From JACKDX01 sp964640175 (lineage in GTDB: Bacteria; Myxococcota_A; Polyangia; Polyangiales; GCA-016699535): DNA of 64,000 nucleotides. The stretch is from assembly GCA_964640175.1 (NCBI GenBank), contig CAZXFW010000002.1:316738-380737 (forward strand), given 5' to 3'. Under the pieces are notes generated by a model. It had not been told where the DNA came from and made no database searches. It worked only from the letters and a program-made list of their open reading frames with translations. A program made the position numbers and the translations under genes. Positions 51,808 through 60,413 of the stretch are shown here, one piece after another; position 1 is the first letter of the stretch, and the number at the start of each line of letters is the position of its first letter.

Positions 51808-53031
51808 ATGACAGTTTTCGTGTGGCAAGGCGTAAGTAATCAAGGGAAAGTCATTAAAGGTGTCCATGACGCCGAAAGCCAGAAGGCTCTGAAGCAAGTC
51901 CTTCGCCGTGATGGGATTCTTGTCACACGTATCCAGGAACAAGTTTCTCACGAAGCAGCAAACAGTCGGACGATTAGCCTCAAACGCCTGTTAAATCGAG
52001 TGTCGACAGCAGATCTTGCGCTTGCCACACGGCAACTCGCTACCCTTTTAAAGAGTGGCATTCCTCTCGTCGACGCTTTAAACGCGCTTATCGAACAAAT
52101 TGAAAAACCCGAACTCAGCTCTGCCTTTACTCAAACACGAGCCAAAGTCAATGAAGGAATTAGCCTTGCAGATGCTCTTGGCGAACATCCTAAATACTTC
52201 GGTGAGCTTTACGTAAGCATGGTAGCTGCGGGCGAAAGTTCGGGAACCTTAGAAGCCGTTTTGGCGCGGCTAGCAGATTTTCTTGAAGCACAAGCGCGAT
52301 TGAAAAACAAAGTTGTGAGCGCCATGGCCTATCCCGCCTTCATGGCTATCATGGGCTTTGGCGTAGTTGGGCTAATGATGGTCGTCGTTGTCCCCAAGGT
52401 GACGTCTATCTTCCAAGATTTTAATCAAGCGCTACCTTGGTATACACAATTGCTCATTGGCATAAGCAATTTAATCTCTGGCTATTGGTGGGCTTTGATA
52501 CTCCTCACTGGTGGAGGCATTTACGCCTTTCGACGTTGGAAAAACACGCCAGAAGGGCGCGAAAAATGGGATCTGTTTATCCTTCGGGTGCCTCAAGTTA
52601 AACAGCTGGTTGTTATGATTGCAGTGACACGATTTACTCGAACACTTGCAACCATGCTTTCGAGTGGCGTTCCCATGCTGAGCGCCATGGAAATTAGTCG
52701 AAGAGTACTTGGAAACACCGTCTTGATGAAGGTCATTGAAGATGCTCGCGCTTCTGTTCGAGAAGGCGAAAGCATTGCTGATCCCATCCGCCGAAGTGGA
52801 CGCTTCCCCCCCATCGTCACCCACATGATCGCCATTGGTGAACGCTCCGGACAACTCGAAGAAATGCTTGAAAACGTAGCCTCTGCTTACGATACCCAAG
52901 TTGAAAACAGGCTTATTACGATGACAGCGCTACTTGAGCCCATCATGATTGTCATCATGGGGGGTATCGTTGGAGGAATTGCGTTCTCTATCTTAATGCC
53001 CCTCATGAAACTAAACGAGTTCATAGGATAG
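51808..53031 (+). CDS. gspF: Type II secretion inner-membrane platform protein GspF
   Basis: This is a 407-residue polytopic protein with two homologous T2SSF domains. Domain 1 (about 70-195; LATRQLATLLKSGIPLVDAL) and domain 2 (about 273-395; VTRFTRTLATMLSSGVPMLS) each end in a hydrophobic helix, and a third helix lies near 215-240. The IALGERSGQLEEMLENVA-like segment is a family hallmark. GspF sits over the GspE hexamer and is thought to couple its motion to pseudopilin extraction. The start follows gspE by 4 bp. Length and architecture are normal. Confidence 0.95.
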   Translation: MTVFVWQGVSNQGKVIKGVHDAESQKALKQVLRRDGILVTRIQEQVSHEAANSRTISLKRLLNRVSTADLALATRQLATLLKSGIPLVDALNALIEQIEKPELSSAFTQTRAKVNEGISLADALGEHPKYFGELYVSMVAAGESSGTLEAVLARLADFLEAQARLKNKVVSAMAYPAFMAIMGFGVVGLMMVVVVPKVTSIFQDFNQALPWYTQLLIGISNLISGYWWALILLTGGGIYAFRRWKNTPEGREKWDLFILRVPQVKQLVVMIAVTRFTRTLATMLSSGVPMLSAMEISRRVLGNTVLMKVIEDARASVREGESIADPIRRSGRFPPIVTHMIAIGERSGQLEEMLENVASAYDTQVENRLITMTALLEPIMIVIMGGIVGGIAFSILMPLMKLNEFIG

Positions 53032-53033
53032 CT

Positions 53034-53459
53034 ATGCTACGTCGACGAACTAAAAGAAACATTCCTTTGCCTTGGGAAGGCAAACTGGGATTCGTACGCG
53101 AAGCCTTAAGCGGAAGACGCTGGAAGGTGTTGCTTGCCATAGGTCTAAGCATGGTTGTTGTTTTTACAGTGTACCGTGTATTGGATCGTCAAGCACGAAC
53201 ACGTGCTACGTATGCGGCCATCTACAAAGTTAAGCAGACCATCTACACGTATCAGATCCTGCACAACACATGCCCAAATTCTTTAGTCGCTTTGTTTGAC
53301 AGCGAACATACGACGGGACGGGAATATTTTGGAATACCCGTTGATGGTTGGGGACATGAGTTGCAGATAATTTGCCCAAGTCCGCGCGACCCTTTGGGTG
53401 CGGAAGTGTTTTCAGCGGGCCCTGATGGCTCGTTTTTTGGTAATGACAACATTTATTAA
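53034..53459 (+). CDS. GspG-like membrane protein lacking a prepilin cleavage site
   Basis: This is a 141-residue protein between gspF (2 bp) and gspG (11 bp). It starts with about 30 basic cytoplasmic residues, then one transmembrane helix near 32-50. There is no G-[FM]-T-L-x-E motif, so it should not be processed by prepilin peptidase. The rest parallels GspG: VDGWGHELQIIC (103-114) against VDAWGNAFQLEC (93-104 of GspG), Cys80/Cys114 matching GspG Cys74/Cys104, and the ending AGPDGSFFGNDN against GGPDGEMGTEDD, the calcium-loop region. It looks like a GspG C-terminal domain on a permanent anchor. Function is unknown; a template or cap for the pseudopilus, or a regulator, are options. Confidence 0.8.
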   Translation: MLRRRTKRNIPLPWEGKLGFVREALSGRRWKVLLAIGLSMVVVFTVYRVLDRQARTRATYAAIYKVKQTIYTYQILHNTCPNSLVALFDSEHTTGREYFGIPVDGWGHELQIICPSPRDPLGAEVFSAGPDGSFFGNDNIY

Positions 53460-53470
53460 AGGAGATTCCT

Positions 53471-53854
53471 GTGAAAAAGGCACTTAATACAATCCAAGCC
53501 GTACGCAAAACGCGTGAAGGTATGACGCTGGTAGAAATCATGATCGTCATGGCAATTATCGCATTGGTTGCTGCGGGTGTGGGGTTTGCCCTCATTCCAC
53601 AATTTAACAGAGCCAAGATCAAACAGACCACCGCCGATATTCAAACTGTGCGTTCTGCCGCGATTTTATGGCTCTCAGATAATTCCGGATGCCCGACCAC
53701 ACAAGAGCTCGTGGACAACCGCTTCCTCGACAAGGATGCCCGCACCGTCGATGCCTGGGGCAACGCCTTTCAACTTGAATGTGATGGTGAAGACATCACC
53801 GTGACATCGGGTGGTCCAGATGGCGAAATGGGTACAGAGGATGACCTTAAGTAA
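53471..53854 (+). CDS. gspG: Type II secretion major pseudopilin GspG
   Basis: This is a 127-residue pseudopilin read from GTG 53471, with AAAGGAG at 53458-53464. The leader ends in Gly17, with Met18 as +1 and Glu22 as +5, as needed for cleavage and methylation (GMTLVEIMIVMAII). The mature domain has the major-pseudopilin helix, VDAWGN near 93-98 and the calcium-binding end GGPDGEMGTEDD. Cys74 and Cys104 may form a disulphide. It polymerises into the T2SS pseudopilus. The next ATG immediately follows its stop. Confidence 0.95.
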   Translation: MKKALNTIQAVRKTREGMTLVEIMIVMAIIALVAAGVGFALIPQFNRAKIKQTTADIQTVRSAAILWLSDNSGCPTTQELVDNRFLDKDARTVDAWGNAFQLECDGEDITVTSGGPDGEMGTEDDLK

Positions 53855-54574
53855 ATGACTCAGCGAGAAGTTCATAGGGAGCACATCCTTCAAGGAATGA
53901 CCCTTATAGAAATACTCATTGTACTTGTGCTTTTGGCTGCTGCTGCCACTACCGTCACTTTTGCCGTAGGGGCTAATACACGCAGTCAATTGCGCTCGGC
54001 ATGTGTACGACTCATTGCAGCTTCTCGCTTTGCCTATACACGCTCCATTTCTCAACGCAAAACAGTACGAATCCTATTGGATTTTAAATCTCACAGTTTT
54101 GCGCTTCAAGAAGCTGAGGGAGAAATCGTGCTAGAGCGCGGTGCCTCTAATTCCAAAACGCCTTCTGCCACAGGAGCCATTGATCCATGGGCAGCTGCCA
54201 AAGAGCGTCTCGCCAATACATTTGAGCCGCGGCAAGCCAGCGACCCGTTTGGAGCCATTGTAGGAGTGGACGGCACCCCGATTAAGCGCTTCGCCGCTCA
54301 GCGCCTAGGCTCTAAACGAATTACTATGCGCAAACTCTTTGTGCCACACGCACCCTCACCTATCACAGACAATAAAGGAGCAATTTACTTTTTCCCCAAC
54401 GGCCAAACGGAACATGCCGTAGTACAAGTTTCCGACGATGATGGAAGTTACACATATTCCGTTGAGATCCATCCGCTTACCGGACGCGGCACCATTCATC
54501 AAGGCGCATTTGAGCCTGATTACGAATGGTCTGAAGATGAAGACACCTCCTTAGATGTGGAGGATGAAGGATGA
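53855..54574 (+). CDS. gspH: Type II secretion minor pseudopilin GspH
   Basis: This is a 239-residue prepilin-like protein. Leader cleavage is predicted after Gly14, with Met15 as +1 and Glu19 as +5 (GMTLIEILIVLVLL). The beta-rich domain begins after about residue 50 and contains TVRILLDFKSHSFALQEAEG, FFPNGQTEHAVVQVSD and YSVEIHPLTGRGTIHQGAFE, typical of GspH/FimT. It is longer than the usual 150-190 residues owing to a loop near 85-135, and ends in an acidic tail. The start abuts the gspG stop; its own stop overlaps gspI by 4 bases. Confidence 0.88.
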   Translation: MTQREVHREHILQGMTLIEILIVLVLLAAAATTVTFAVGANTRSQLRSACVRLIAASRFAYTRSISQRKTVRILLDFKSHSFALQEAEGEIVLERGASNSKTPSATGAIDPWAAAKERLANTFEPRQASDPFGAIVGVDGTPIKRFAAQRLGSKRITMRKLFVPHAPSPITDNKGAIYFFPNGQTEHAVVQVSDDDGSYTYSVEIHPLTGRGTIHQGAFEPDYEWSEDEDTSLDVEDEG

Positions 54575-55272
54575 CCACAAATCTTCAGCTCCATGCACAA
54601 GGTGGCTTTTCAATTTTAGAAATCATGATTGCCATAGCCATTCTCGGAATATCACTCACTGCCATTTTTTCAAGTGAAGCAGGGGCCATTCGCATGGCCA
54701 ATCGGGCCAACAAAACCGCAGTAGCCGTTGTACTTGCACGCTGTAAAATGGGCGAAGTCGAAGAACAGCTCGCTAAAGAAGGTATGCCTGCTATTTTAGA
54801 GGAAGGCAGCGACAATTGTTGCGAAGATGCCAATCTTCGCGACTACACATGCCAATGGAAAGTAAGCCGGATTCAACTTCCTGATTCAACCCTTGATGAA
54901 TCTGAAAATCCTCTGGAAGAAGCGGTCGAAAAACAGGCCTCTGATTCATCCTCTTCAAAAGACGACCAGCCTCAAGACGAACCCTCCTCTGAAAAGAATA
55001 GTTCAAGTTCCATTCTCGATCCGCAGACGTTTGCTGCTGGGGACATCACCCAATTGGCTTTGCAGTACGTTTATCCACTCCTTCAACCAACGATTGAAGA
55101 ACAGGTGCGACGCGTGGATGTCACCATTCAATGGCAAGAAGGAGATCGACCCAAATCATTCAACGTGGTCCAATATTTAGTATCTCCAAATGCCGTTCCT
55201 GTCTCTCTTCAACAACTTCAAGATGCCACTTCCACACCGGAAGGAGACTCCAACGATAATGCAAAGCCGTAG
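54571..55272 (+). CDS. gspI: Type II secretion minor pseudopilin GspI with acidic Ser-rich insert
   Basis: This is a 233-residue minor pseudopilin. Cleavage is predicted after Gly12, with Phe13 as +1 and Glu17 as +5 (GFSILEIMIAIAIL). The GspI pattern continues with AVVLARCKMGEVEEQL and, near the end, VRRVDVTIQWQEG. GspI is usually about 125-130 residues; here about 45 residues rich in Ser, Glu, Asp and Gln (roughly 105-150) interrupt the beta domain. Four cysteines (58, 83, 84, 94) lie before the insert. GspI nucleates the pseudopilus tip with GspJ and GspK. It overlaps gspH by 4 bases and gspJ by 14. Confidence 0.88.
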   Translation: MTTNLQLHAQGGFSILEIMIAIAILGISLTAIFSSEAGAIRMANRANKTAVAVVLARCKMGEVEEQLAKEGMPAILEEGSDNCCEDANLRDYTCQWKVSRIQLPDSTLDESENPLEEAVEKQASDSSSSKDDQPQDEPSSEKNSSSSILDPQTFAAGDITQLALQYVYPLLQPTIEEQVRRVDVTIQWQEGDRPKSFNVVQYLVSPNAVPVSLQQLQDATSTPEGDSNDNAKP

Positions 55273-55960
55273 GACACAAGGCATGACTCTCATCGAAGTC
55301 TTGGTAGGCATTGCCATCCTTGGCTTGGTTACAACGATGATATGGGCCGGATTCTCCCAAACTTCGCGCAACAAACGTCGCGTTGAAGAATCCGCAGACA
55401 CCTATCATGTCCTGTCAATTGCGTTAGAACGAATCGTTCGTGATCTCTCCACGGCTTTTGTTTCTGTACATGTCAACCCTAGTCCTAGTTTGCAAGCCAT
55501 GCAGACTGTGTTCATCGGAACGGACAAAGGCGACACAGATCGACTCGACATAGCATCGTTTTCTCATCAGCGTCTTTATCAAAATGCCCATGAATCCGAT
55601 GCGGAAGAAGTTTCTTTTTTTGTGACGAGGCACCCTCAGCATTCTGAACGAAAGGTGCTTGCGCGACGCCAGCAAAGACGAATCGATGACCATCCTAAAG
55701 AAGGAGGCCAATCCATGATCCTCGTCGATGATGTGGTTAGCTTTGAATTGGAATATCTGGATCCTCTCACCAACGAGTGGCTTCGCAGTTGGGATACCAC
55801 ACAAGCCAGTGGTCAACTCAACCGTCTGCCTGCACAAGTTAAAATTATCCTGACGGTTATTGTTGGCGGCGAAAACGGCCCCTCACGAGAATTTAAGCTT
55901 GCCACCCGAGCATCCTTACCCTTGCGTTATGCTCTCAACCACTCGGCCTACAATCCATGA
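55259..55960 (+). CDS. gspJ: Type II secretion minor pseudopilin GspJ
   Basis: This is a 233-residue minor pseudopilin. ATG 55259 was chosen because it places the prepilin leader normally (cleavage after Gly8, Met9 as +1, Glu13 as +5; GMTLIEVLVGIAIL) and AAGGAG lies at 55241-55246; an in-frame ATG at 55190 would make a 31-residue leader. The domain contains YHVLSIALERIVRDLSTAFV and the later VSFELEYLDPLTNEWLRSWD, typical of GspJ, which binds GspI and GspK at the pseudopilus tip. It overlaps gspI by 14 bases and gspK by 4. Confidence 0.9.
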   Translation: MQSRRTQGMTLIEVLVGIAILGLVTTMIWAGFSQTSRNKRRVEESADTYHVLSIALERIVRDLSTAFVSVHVNPSPSLQAMQTVFIGTDKGDTDRLDIASFSHQRLYQNAHESDAEEVSFFVTRHPQHSERKVLARRQQRRIDDHPKEGGQSMILVDDVVSFELEYLDPLTNEWLRSWDTTQASGQLNRLPAQVKIILTVIVGGENGPSREFKLATRASLPLRYALNHSAYNP

Positions 55961-57306
55961 CCGCGCCCTTTCATCCTCATAAGCCCCCGCATAATCAACG
56001 TCAGCAAGGCGTTGCGCTAATTGTCACGTTATCAGCCATTGCTGTGCTGGCGGTCATGGTTGCAGACATGCATGACAACGTACGCACTTCCTATGAAACC
56101 GCCAGCGCCAAGCGCGATGAACTTCAAGCAGAGTTCCTAGCAATCAGCGGCATCAATCTCACGCGTCTTTTAGTAGCCAACGAACCCATGATACGACAAG
56201 CTGTCGGCCCTCTGCTTCAAACCATCGTGCAAAAAGCTCCTGCTCAACTTCCCGTATGGGAATTTGCCAATGAGGCTCTGGCGCCCTTTGCCAACATCGA
56301 CACAGTCAAAACACAAGGAGCAGCGCTTGGGCTCGATTTTTCTCAAGCTGAAGGCCTTGGCAATCTTAATGGAACATTCGAGATCACAGCCTGCTCAGAA
56401 AGCATCAAACTCAATGTAAGCAAGCCCTTATCTTTGCAAGGGGATAACGCACGGCTGAGCGTGGCTGTTCCAGTTTTTACTTTGCTTGGAGGGTATCAAT
56501 CTCCAAGCGCTTACGATGCGCTATTTTCCAGCCGTGATGCCGATGGGCAAATCAGCTCACGCGCAGATATTGTTTCAGCCCTGATCGATTGGTGGGATTT
56601 CGATCAAACTGCAACGTATTTTGATCCCGGGGCACGCACCGTAACGAATACAGGGAGTGAATACAACGTCTATCAACAGTTTGATGATCCCTATACACCA
56701 AAGAATGCTCCCTTTGATTCTTTGGAAGAGCTCCGATTGATCCGTGGAGTCACCGATGAGTTTTGGGCTACATTTATCCGACCGGATCCCACGAATGCAT
56801 GTGAAGATCTTATCACTGTATATGGTACCGATGCGTTAAATCCCAACATGGCCAAGCCTGAATCACTTTTAGCAAAAACCTGTGCTTCCTTGTCCGATCA
56901 ACCTTTGTGTACCGATCCTATGGAAGGTGCTCGTTTTGTTCAGATCCTTAACACAGTACGTTCCATGTTTCCTGTTCCATGGTTCACCCGCGGGACAGAC
57001 TTCTTGGATTTCTTGCAAGGGAAAGGAGGCGAAAATGACTTGTTTCCATTGCTAACCCTTTTCATGGGCGGTGATCCTGCGCTTTTATTTACTCCAGTGA
57101 CAATTCCTGAAGCGAACCGGGATGCGTTAGAGAAACAGTTTACAGTGGAATCCCATATGCTCACGATTCAATCTGCTGCTAAAGTTGGGAAAGCAGAAGT
57201 CAAAATCCGAAGCGTCGTCAATTTTCACAACCGTTGGTCACCCCCTCCCCCAAACGCAGGCACCATGCCTGCTATCGGAGTTCTTCACTATTGGCGGTTT
57301 AACTAA
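55957..57306 (+). CDS. gspK: Type II secretion pseudopilus tip protein GspK
   Basis: This is a 449-residue protein, the largest pseudopilin. Cleavage is predicted after Gly18 (RQQGVALIVTLSAIAVLAVM), and +5 is Val instead of Glu, as expected for GspK, which caps the pseudopilus. The early helix (AKRDELQAEFLAISGINLTR) and two SAM-like stretches match the family: SALIDWWDFDQT early, then DSLEELRLIRGVTDEFWATF. Cysteines recur in the second half and may pair. It overlaps gspJ by 4 bases and gspL by 1 base. Confidence 0.93.
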   Translation: MTAPFHPHKPPHNQRQQGVALIVTLSAIAVLAVMVADMHDNVRTSYETASAKRDELQAEFLAISGINLTRLLVANEPMIRQAVGPLLQTIVQKAPAQLPVWEFANEALAPFANIDTVKTQGAALGLDFSQAEGLGNLNGTFEITACSESIKLNVSKPLSLQGDNARLSVAVPVFTLLGGYQSPSAYDALFSSRDADGQISSRADIVSALIDWWDFDQTATYFDPGARTVTNTGSEYNVYQQFDDPYTPKNAPFDSLEELRLIRGVTDEFWATFIRPDPTNACEDLITVYGTDALNPNMAKPESLLAKTCASLSDQPLCTDPMEGARFVQILNTVRSMFPVPWFTRGTDFLDFLQGKGGENDLFPLLTLFMGGDPALLFTPVTIPEANRDALEKQFTVESHMLTIQSAAKVGKAEVKIRSVVNFHNRWSPPPPNAGTMPAIGVLHYWRFN

Positions 57307-58784
57307 TGGCAAAAATCCTAGGCATCGACATCAGTCAATCATCCGTAAGAGCAGTTCTCGTACAAGCGAATTTACGTAAAACTGAAGTGCTTCGCTGTGT
57401 GGAAACCACTCTTGCCACGGATAGTCCCAATGCTTTATCTGAAGGTATTCGCACCGTACAAGATATGCTTGGTCAGTCTTATGACATTGCCATCGCACAT
57501 CTGGGAGGTCAGCAGGTTTCGCTGCGGCTCTTACAATTGCCGCGTGCGGCCACGAGACACTTGCAGCAAATTATTCCCAACGAACTCGAGTCACTCTTGC
57601 CGTTTGATCTGGACGACGTACTTTTTGATTATCAAATCGTTTCGCAGAACACGCAGGCCCTACGTATCTTAACTGCCTCCGCCCCTCGCCCCTTAATCGC
57701 AGAAACGCTTCGACGACTCAGCGATGCTGGCATTGAGCTACAAGAGCTTGCCGCAGGAGCAGCCGTTTTCGATGCGCTTCCCAATATCATTCCTAGCCTT
57801 AAGAAGCCCGGGCCAGTCATGTTAATCAATCTAGACCTTGAGTCTACAGATATCTGCATTCTGAAAAACGGCACATGCGACACTGTACGTACGCTTTCCA
57901 CAGGCGTCGCTGGATTACCAGACAATGCGTCAACACTAGGCCGTGAAATTTCTCAAACGCTTGCAGCGCATCGGGCAAGTGGAGGTGAAGCTCCCTCTGC
58001 CGTGTTCTTGATGGGTGATGGCAGTATGTCACAGGGTGCCACAAGCTGGATGTCCAATCTTTTGCATTTGGATGTGGATGTTCTTGAGCTTCCTGAACTG
58101 CCAGGCGTGTTGCCCGAACATGCTTCTAAGTTTTCTCGTGCCCTAGCACTGGCAAGCCGGACACTTACACGCGGTAAGCGCCTTAATCTGCGTTCTGGAG
58201 ATTTTGCACCTACCCACACACTGAGCTCGTTACGCGAGAAGTCCAAGCTTTTTGCATGGTGCGGTGCAGCAGTTTTTGTTGCATTCCTTATATCCACCTA
58301 CGGTCGATATCAAATTCTAGGCAAACAACATGAAGCGCTAGAAACCCGACTTGCCAAAGTCACTCAAGAGGTCTTTGGTCAAGAGACTACCGATCCAACT
58401 CTAGCGCGAGCACTTCTAGACGGCAAAGAGGGAGAAGATGATCCTATGCCAAAAGTCAGCGCATACGACATTCTTGAAGCCGTATCGGCCGCAGTGCCTC
58501 AAAGCATCGTGCATGACACCCGAGAACTTCGAATTGAAATTGGCCTCGGTGAAGATCGAGGCCGATTAGACCTTGAGGGCGTTTTATCCAACAACAGCGA
58601 GCGTGCCCAAGTAGCCAACAATCTACGCCAACATGCATGTATTAAAGATCTCAAAGAAGCAGGCACCTCGCCCGCTGGAGATGGCAGATTGCGTTATGAG
58701 ATAGAAGCCACTTTGGAATGCCCAGGCCAAAGTTCCGCGAAAAAGAAGTCTCGCACAGAAAAGGACACCCATGGAGTGGAATAA
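57306..58784 (+). CDS. gspL: Type II secretion protein GspL (PilM-like cytoplasmic domain)
   Basis: This is a 492-residue bitopic protein. The cytoplasmic part (about 1-300) is an actin-like PilM/GspL fold (ILGIDISQSSVRAVLVQ, LPRAATRHLQQIIPNELESL followed by LPFDLDDVLFDY). One transmembrane helix lies near 315-333 (WCGAAVFVAFLISTYG). The periplasmic end (about 370-480) has the ferredoxin-like shape of GspL_C. The last residues are Lys-rich. GspL recruits GspE to the membrane and pairs with GspM. The long actin-like part resembles PilM, but position fixes the identity. gspM overlaps its end by 14 bases. Confidence 0.9.
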   Translation: MAKILGIDISQSSVRAVLVQANLRKTEVLRCVETTLATDSPNALSEGIRTVQDMLGQSYDIAIAHLGGQQVSLRLLQLPRAATRHLQQIIPNELESLLPFDLDDVLFDYQIVSQNTQALRILTASAPRPLIAETLRRLSDAGIELQELAAGAAVFDALPNIIPSLKKPGPVMLINLDLESTDICILKNGTCDTVRTLSTGVAGLPDNASTLGREISQTLAAHRASGGEAPSAVFLMGDGSMSQGATSWMSNLLHLDVDVLELPELPGVLPEHASKFSRALALASRTLTRGKRLNLRSGDFAPTHTLSSLREKSKLFAWCGAAVFVAFLISTYGRYQILGKQHEALETRLAKVTQEVFGQETTDPTLARALLDGKEGEDDPMPKVSAYDILEAVSAAVPQSIVHDTRELRIEIGLGEDRGRLDLEGVLSNNSERAQVANNLRQHACIKDLKEAGTSPAGDGRLRYEIEATLECPGQSSAKKKSRTEKDTHGVE

Positions 58785-59349
58785 TTTGATAGAGCCTGCA
58801 CGACGGAGTTGGCAAAACCTTAGTGATCGCGAGCGACGACTGGCATTGATTTTAGGCGGAGTTTTTGCGGTTTTGTTAATCGGCATACCTCTAATTTTAG
58901 CGATCCAAGCCTCTTCTGCCCTTGCAGATGAAAATGAACAGATTCAAAGCATTTTGGATCAGATCAGTCGTTCTAAGGAAAAACTACAGGAACGCGCACA
59001 AGCCCGTCTGGCAGCACAGCAACGCTATGCTCAACGTGCTCCAGACTTGAGTGCCTTTGTTGAAGAGCAAGGCCAACAGGTCGGCCTCACAGTTGCCCGA
59101 ACTCAACCACAACCTGACGCCGAGATTGGCAGTTTTACACGTCGTAGTGTTAGCGTCGATTTACCCAACATCTCTTTGCGTCCTTGCATGGAGTTACTGA
59201 CCGCGGTGGAAAACAGTCAGTATCCAGTAACAGTTGAAGCAATACAAATCTCTCATCCGCAGATTGGAGAAGACCGTTTCAACTTACGGCTGAGCGTCGT
59301 TGCGTTTGATCGTAAGCTCACTGGCAAGAGGAGCCTCCGTGGCGAATAA
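58771..59349 (+). CDS. gspM: Type II secretion protein GspM
   Basis: This is a 192-residue bitopic protein: a short cytoplasmic N-terminus with a WQNLSDRERRLAL motif common to GspM, one transmembrane helix near 28-50 (LILGGVFAVLLIGIPLILAI), a coiled-coil stretch (about 55-90) and a small ferredoxin-like periplasmic domain ending in NLRLSVVAFDRK. It pairs with GspL in the inner-membrane platform. It overlaps gspL by 14 bases and gspN by 11. Confidence 0.9.
   Translation: MEWNNLIEPARRSWQNLSDRERRLALILGGVFAVLLIGIPLILAIQASSALADENEQIQSILDQISRSKEKLQERAQARLAAQQRYAQRAPDLSAFVEEQGQQVGLTVARTQPQPDAEIGSFTRRSVSVDLPNISLRPCMELLTAVENSQYPVTVEAIQISHPQIGEDRFNLRLSVVAFDRKLTGKRSLRGE
59326..59333 (+). promoter_or_regulatory. 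Ribosome binding site deciding the gspN start
   Basis: AAGAGGAG (59326-59333) lies 5 bases before GTG 59339. This favours GTG 59339 over the ATG at 59300, which lies farther inside gspM. Confidence 0.6.
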
Positions 59350-60376
59350 ATACCTTCAACCCCTGGTGCTGTTCTATAAACGCCTTGAAAAATGGCGCCC
59401 TAAAACCAAAACAAGGGGATGGATTGCACTCATTGCAGCGTACCTAGGCCTTTGTCTATTGTTTGGATATTTATTCTTCCCTTACGACTATCTCAAAGAG
59501 TACGTTTTACAAGAACTACGGTATCCCAAAGCACCCGATGGCACCCGTAAACAAAGTGCCTACGACATCGAATTGCAAGAACTACGTCCTCACTGGTTTA
59601 CCGGCGTAAACCTTGAAGGCCTGCGCATCACCCAGCGTAACGACGCTGCTCCTGAAGAGGCCTTGGAATTTTATTTCGACAATCTAACATTACGACCCTC
59701 TCTCTTTGGGTTGGTGCGTGGCAAGTACGACGTCTCGTTTGCAGCCGAAGTGGGCGCCGGAAACATTGACGGCAATTATGCTTCCGACGAAGAAGAAGTC
59801 GCTTTCGAAGCAGACCTCGAAGACGTTGACCTGCATGAACTTAAAATATTGCAAAGCCTGATTGGCCTTCCGGCCAAAGGCATGCTCAACGGCCAGATCG
59901 AACTCCAGGTAGCCACAGAAGCCGAAAACACCGAGGGAACGGTCGACCTATCTATCAAAGGGCTAAGCATCGGTGATGGTAAAGCAAAATTCAAAACCAA
60001 ATTGATGCCAACAGGCATGACGATCGAACGTATCGCCGCGGGAGACCTCACTGCCAAAATCACTGTCACCAAAGGCGTGGGCAAAGTCGAAGAGCTCAAA
60101 GCCAAAGGCAAAGATTTGGAACTCGAAGGCTGGGGTGAAATTCGGCCGCGTAACCCTCTTGGACAAACAGGCCTTGATGTATTAATCCGTTTTAAGTTTA
60201 GCGAGGAGTACCGCACTCGCAGTGACATGAATATTGGGCTTTTTATGCTGCTAGACAACGATCCGAACATCCGACGGGCACGCAGCGACGACGGGTGGCT
60301 GCAATACCGTCTCCGCGGTACACTCAATCGCGTACAGCACCGCCCAGACGGACGCGCACGCCCCCGGCGCTCTTAG
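59339..60376 (+). CDS. gspN: Type II secretion protein GspN
   Basis: This is a 345-residue protein read from GTG 59339. One transmembrane helix near 29-50 (GWIALIAAYLGLCLLFGYLF) is followed by the FPYDYLKEYVLQEL segment typical of GspN. A long periplasmic beta-rich domain follows, with repeated strands resembling AsmA/GspN folds (LEGLRITQRND, NIDGNYASDEEEVAFEADLE, TEGTVDLSIKGLSIGDGKAK). GspN is present only in some T2SS and its role is not settled. The C-terminal tail is Arg-rich. It closes the T2SS operon; no prepilin peptidase gene is in the cluster. Confidence 0.88.
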   Translation: MANKYLQPLVLFYKRLEKWRPKTKTRGWIALIAAYLGLCLLFGYLFFPYDYLKEYVLQELRYPKAPDGTRKQSAYDIELQELRPHWFTGVNLEGLRITQRNDAAPEEALEFYFDNLTLRPSLFGLVRGKYDVSFAAEVGAGNIDGNYASDEEEVAFEADLEDVDLHELKILQSLIGLPAKGMLNGQIELQVATEAENTEGTVDLSIKGLSIGDGKAKFKTKLMPTGMTIERIAAGDLTAKITVTKGVGKVEELKAKGKDLELEGWGEIRPRNPLGQTGLDVLIRFKFSEEYRTRSDMNIGLFMLLDNDPNIRRARSDDGWLQYRLRGTLNRVQHRPDGRARPRRS

Positions 60377-60413
60377 CCACACACCTTTGGTTAGAAAAAC
60401 AACTATTCCACCC

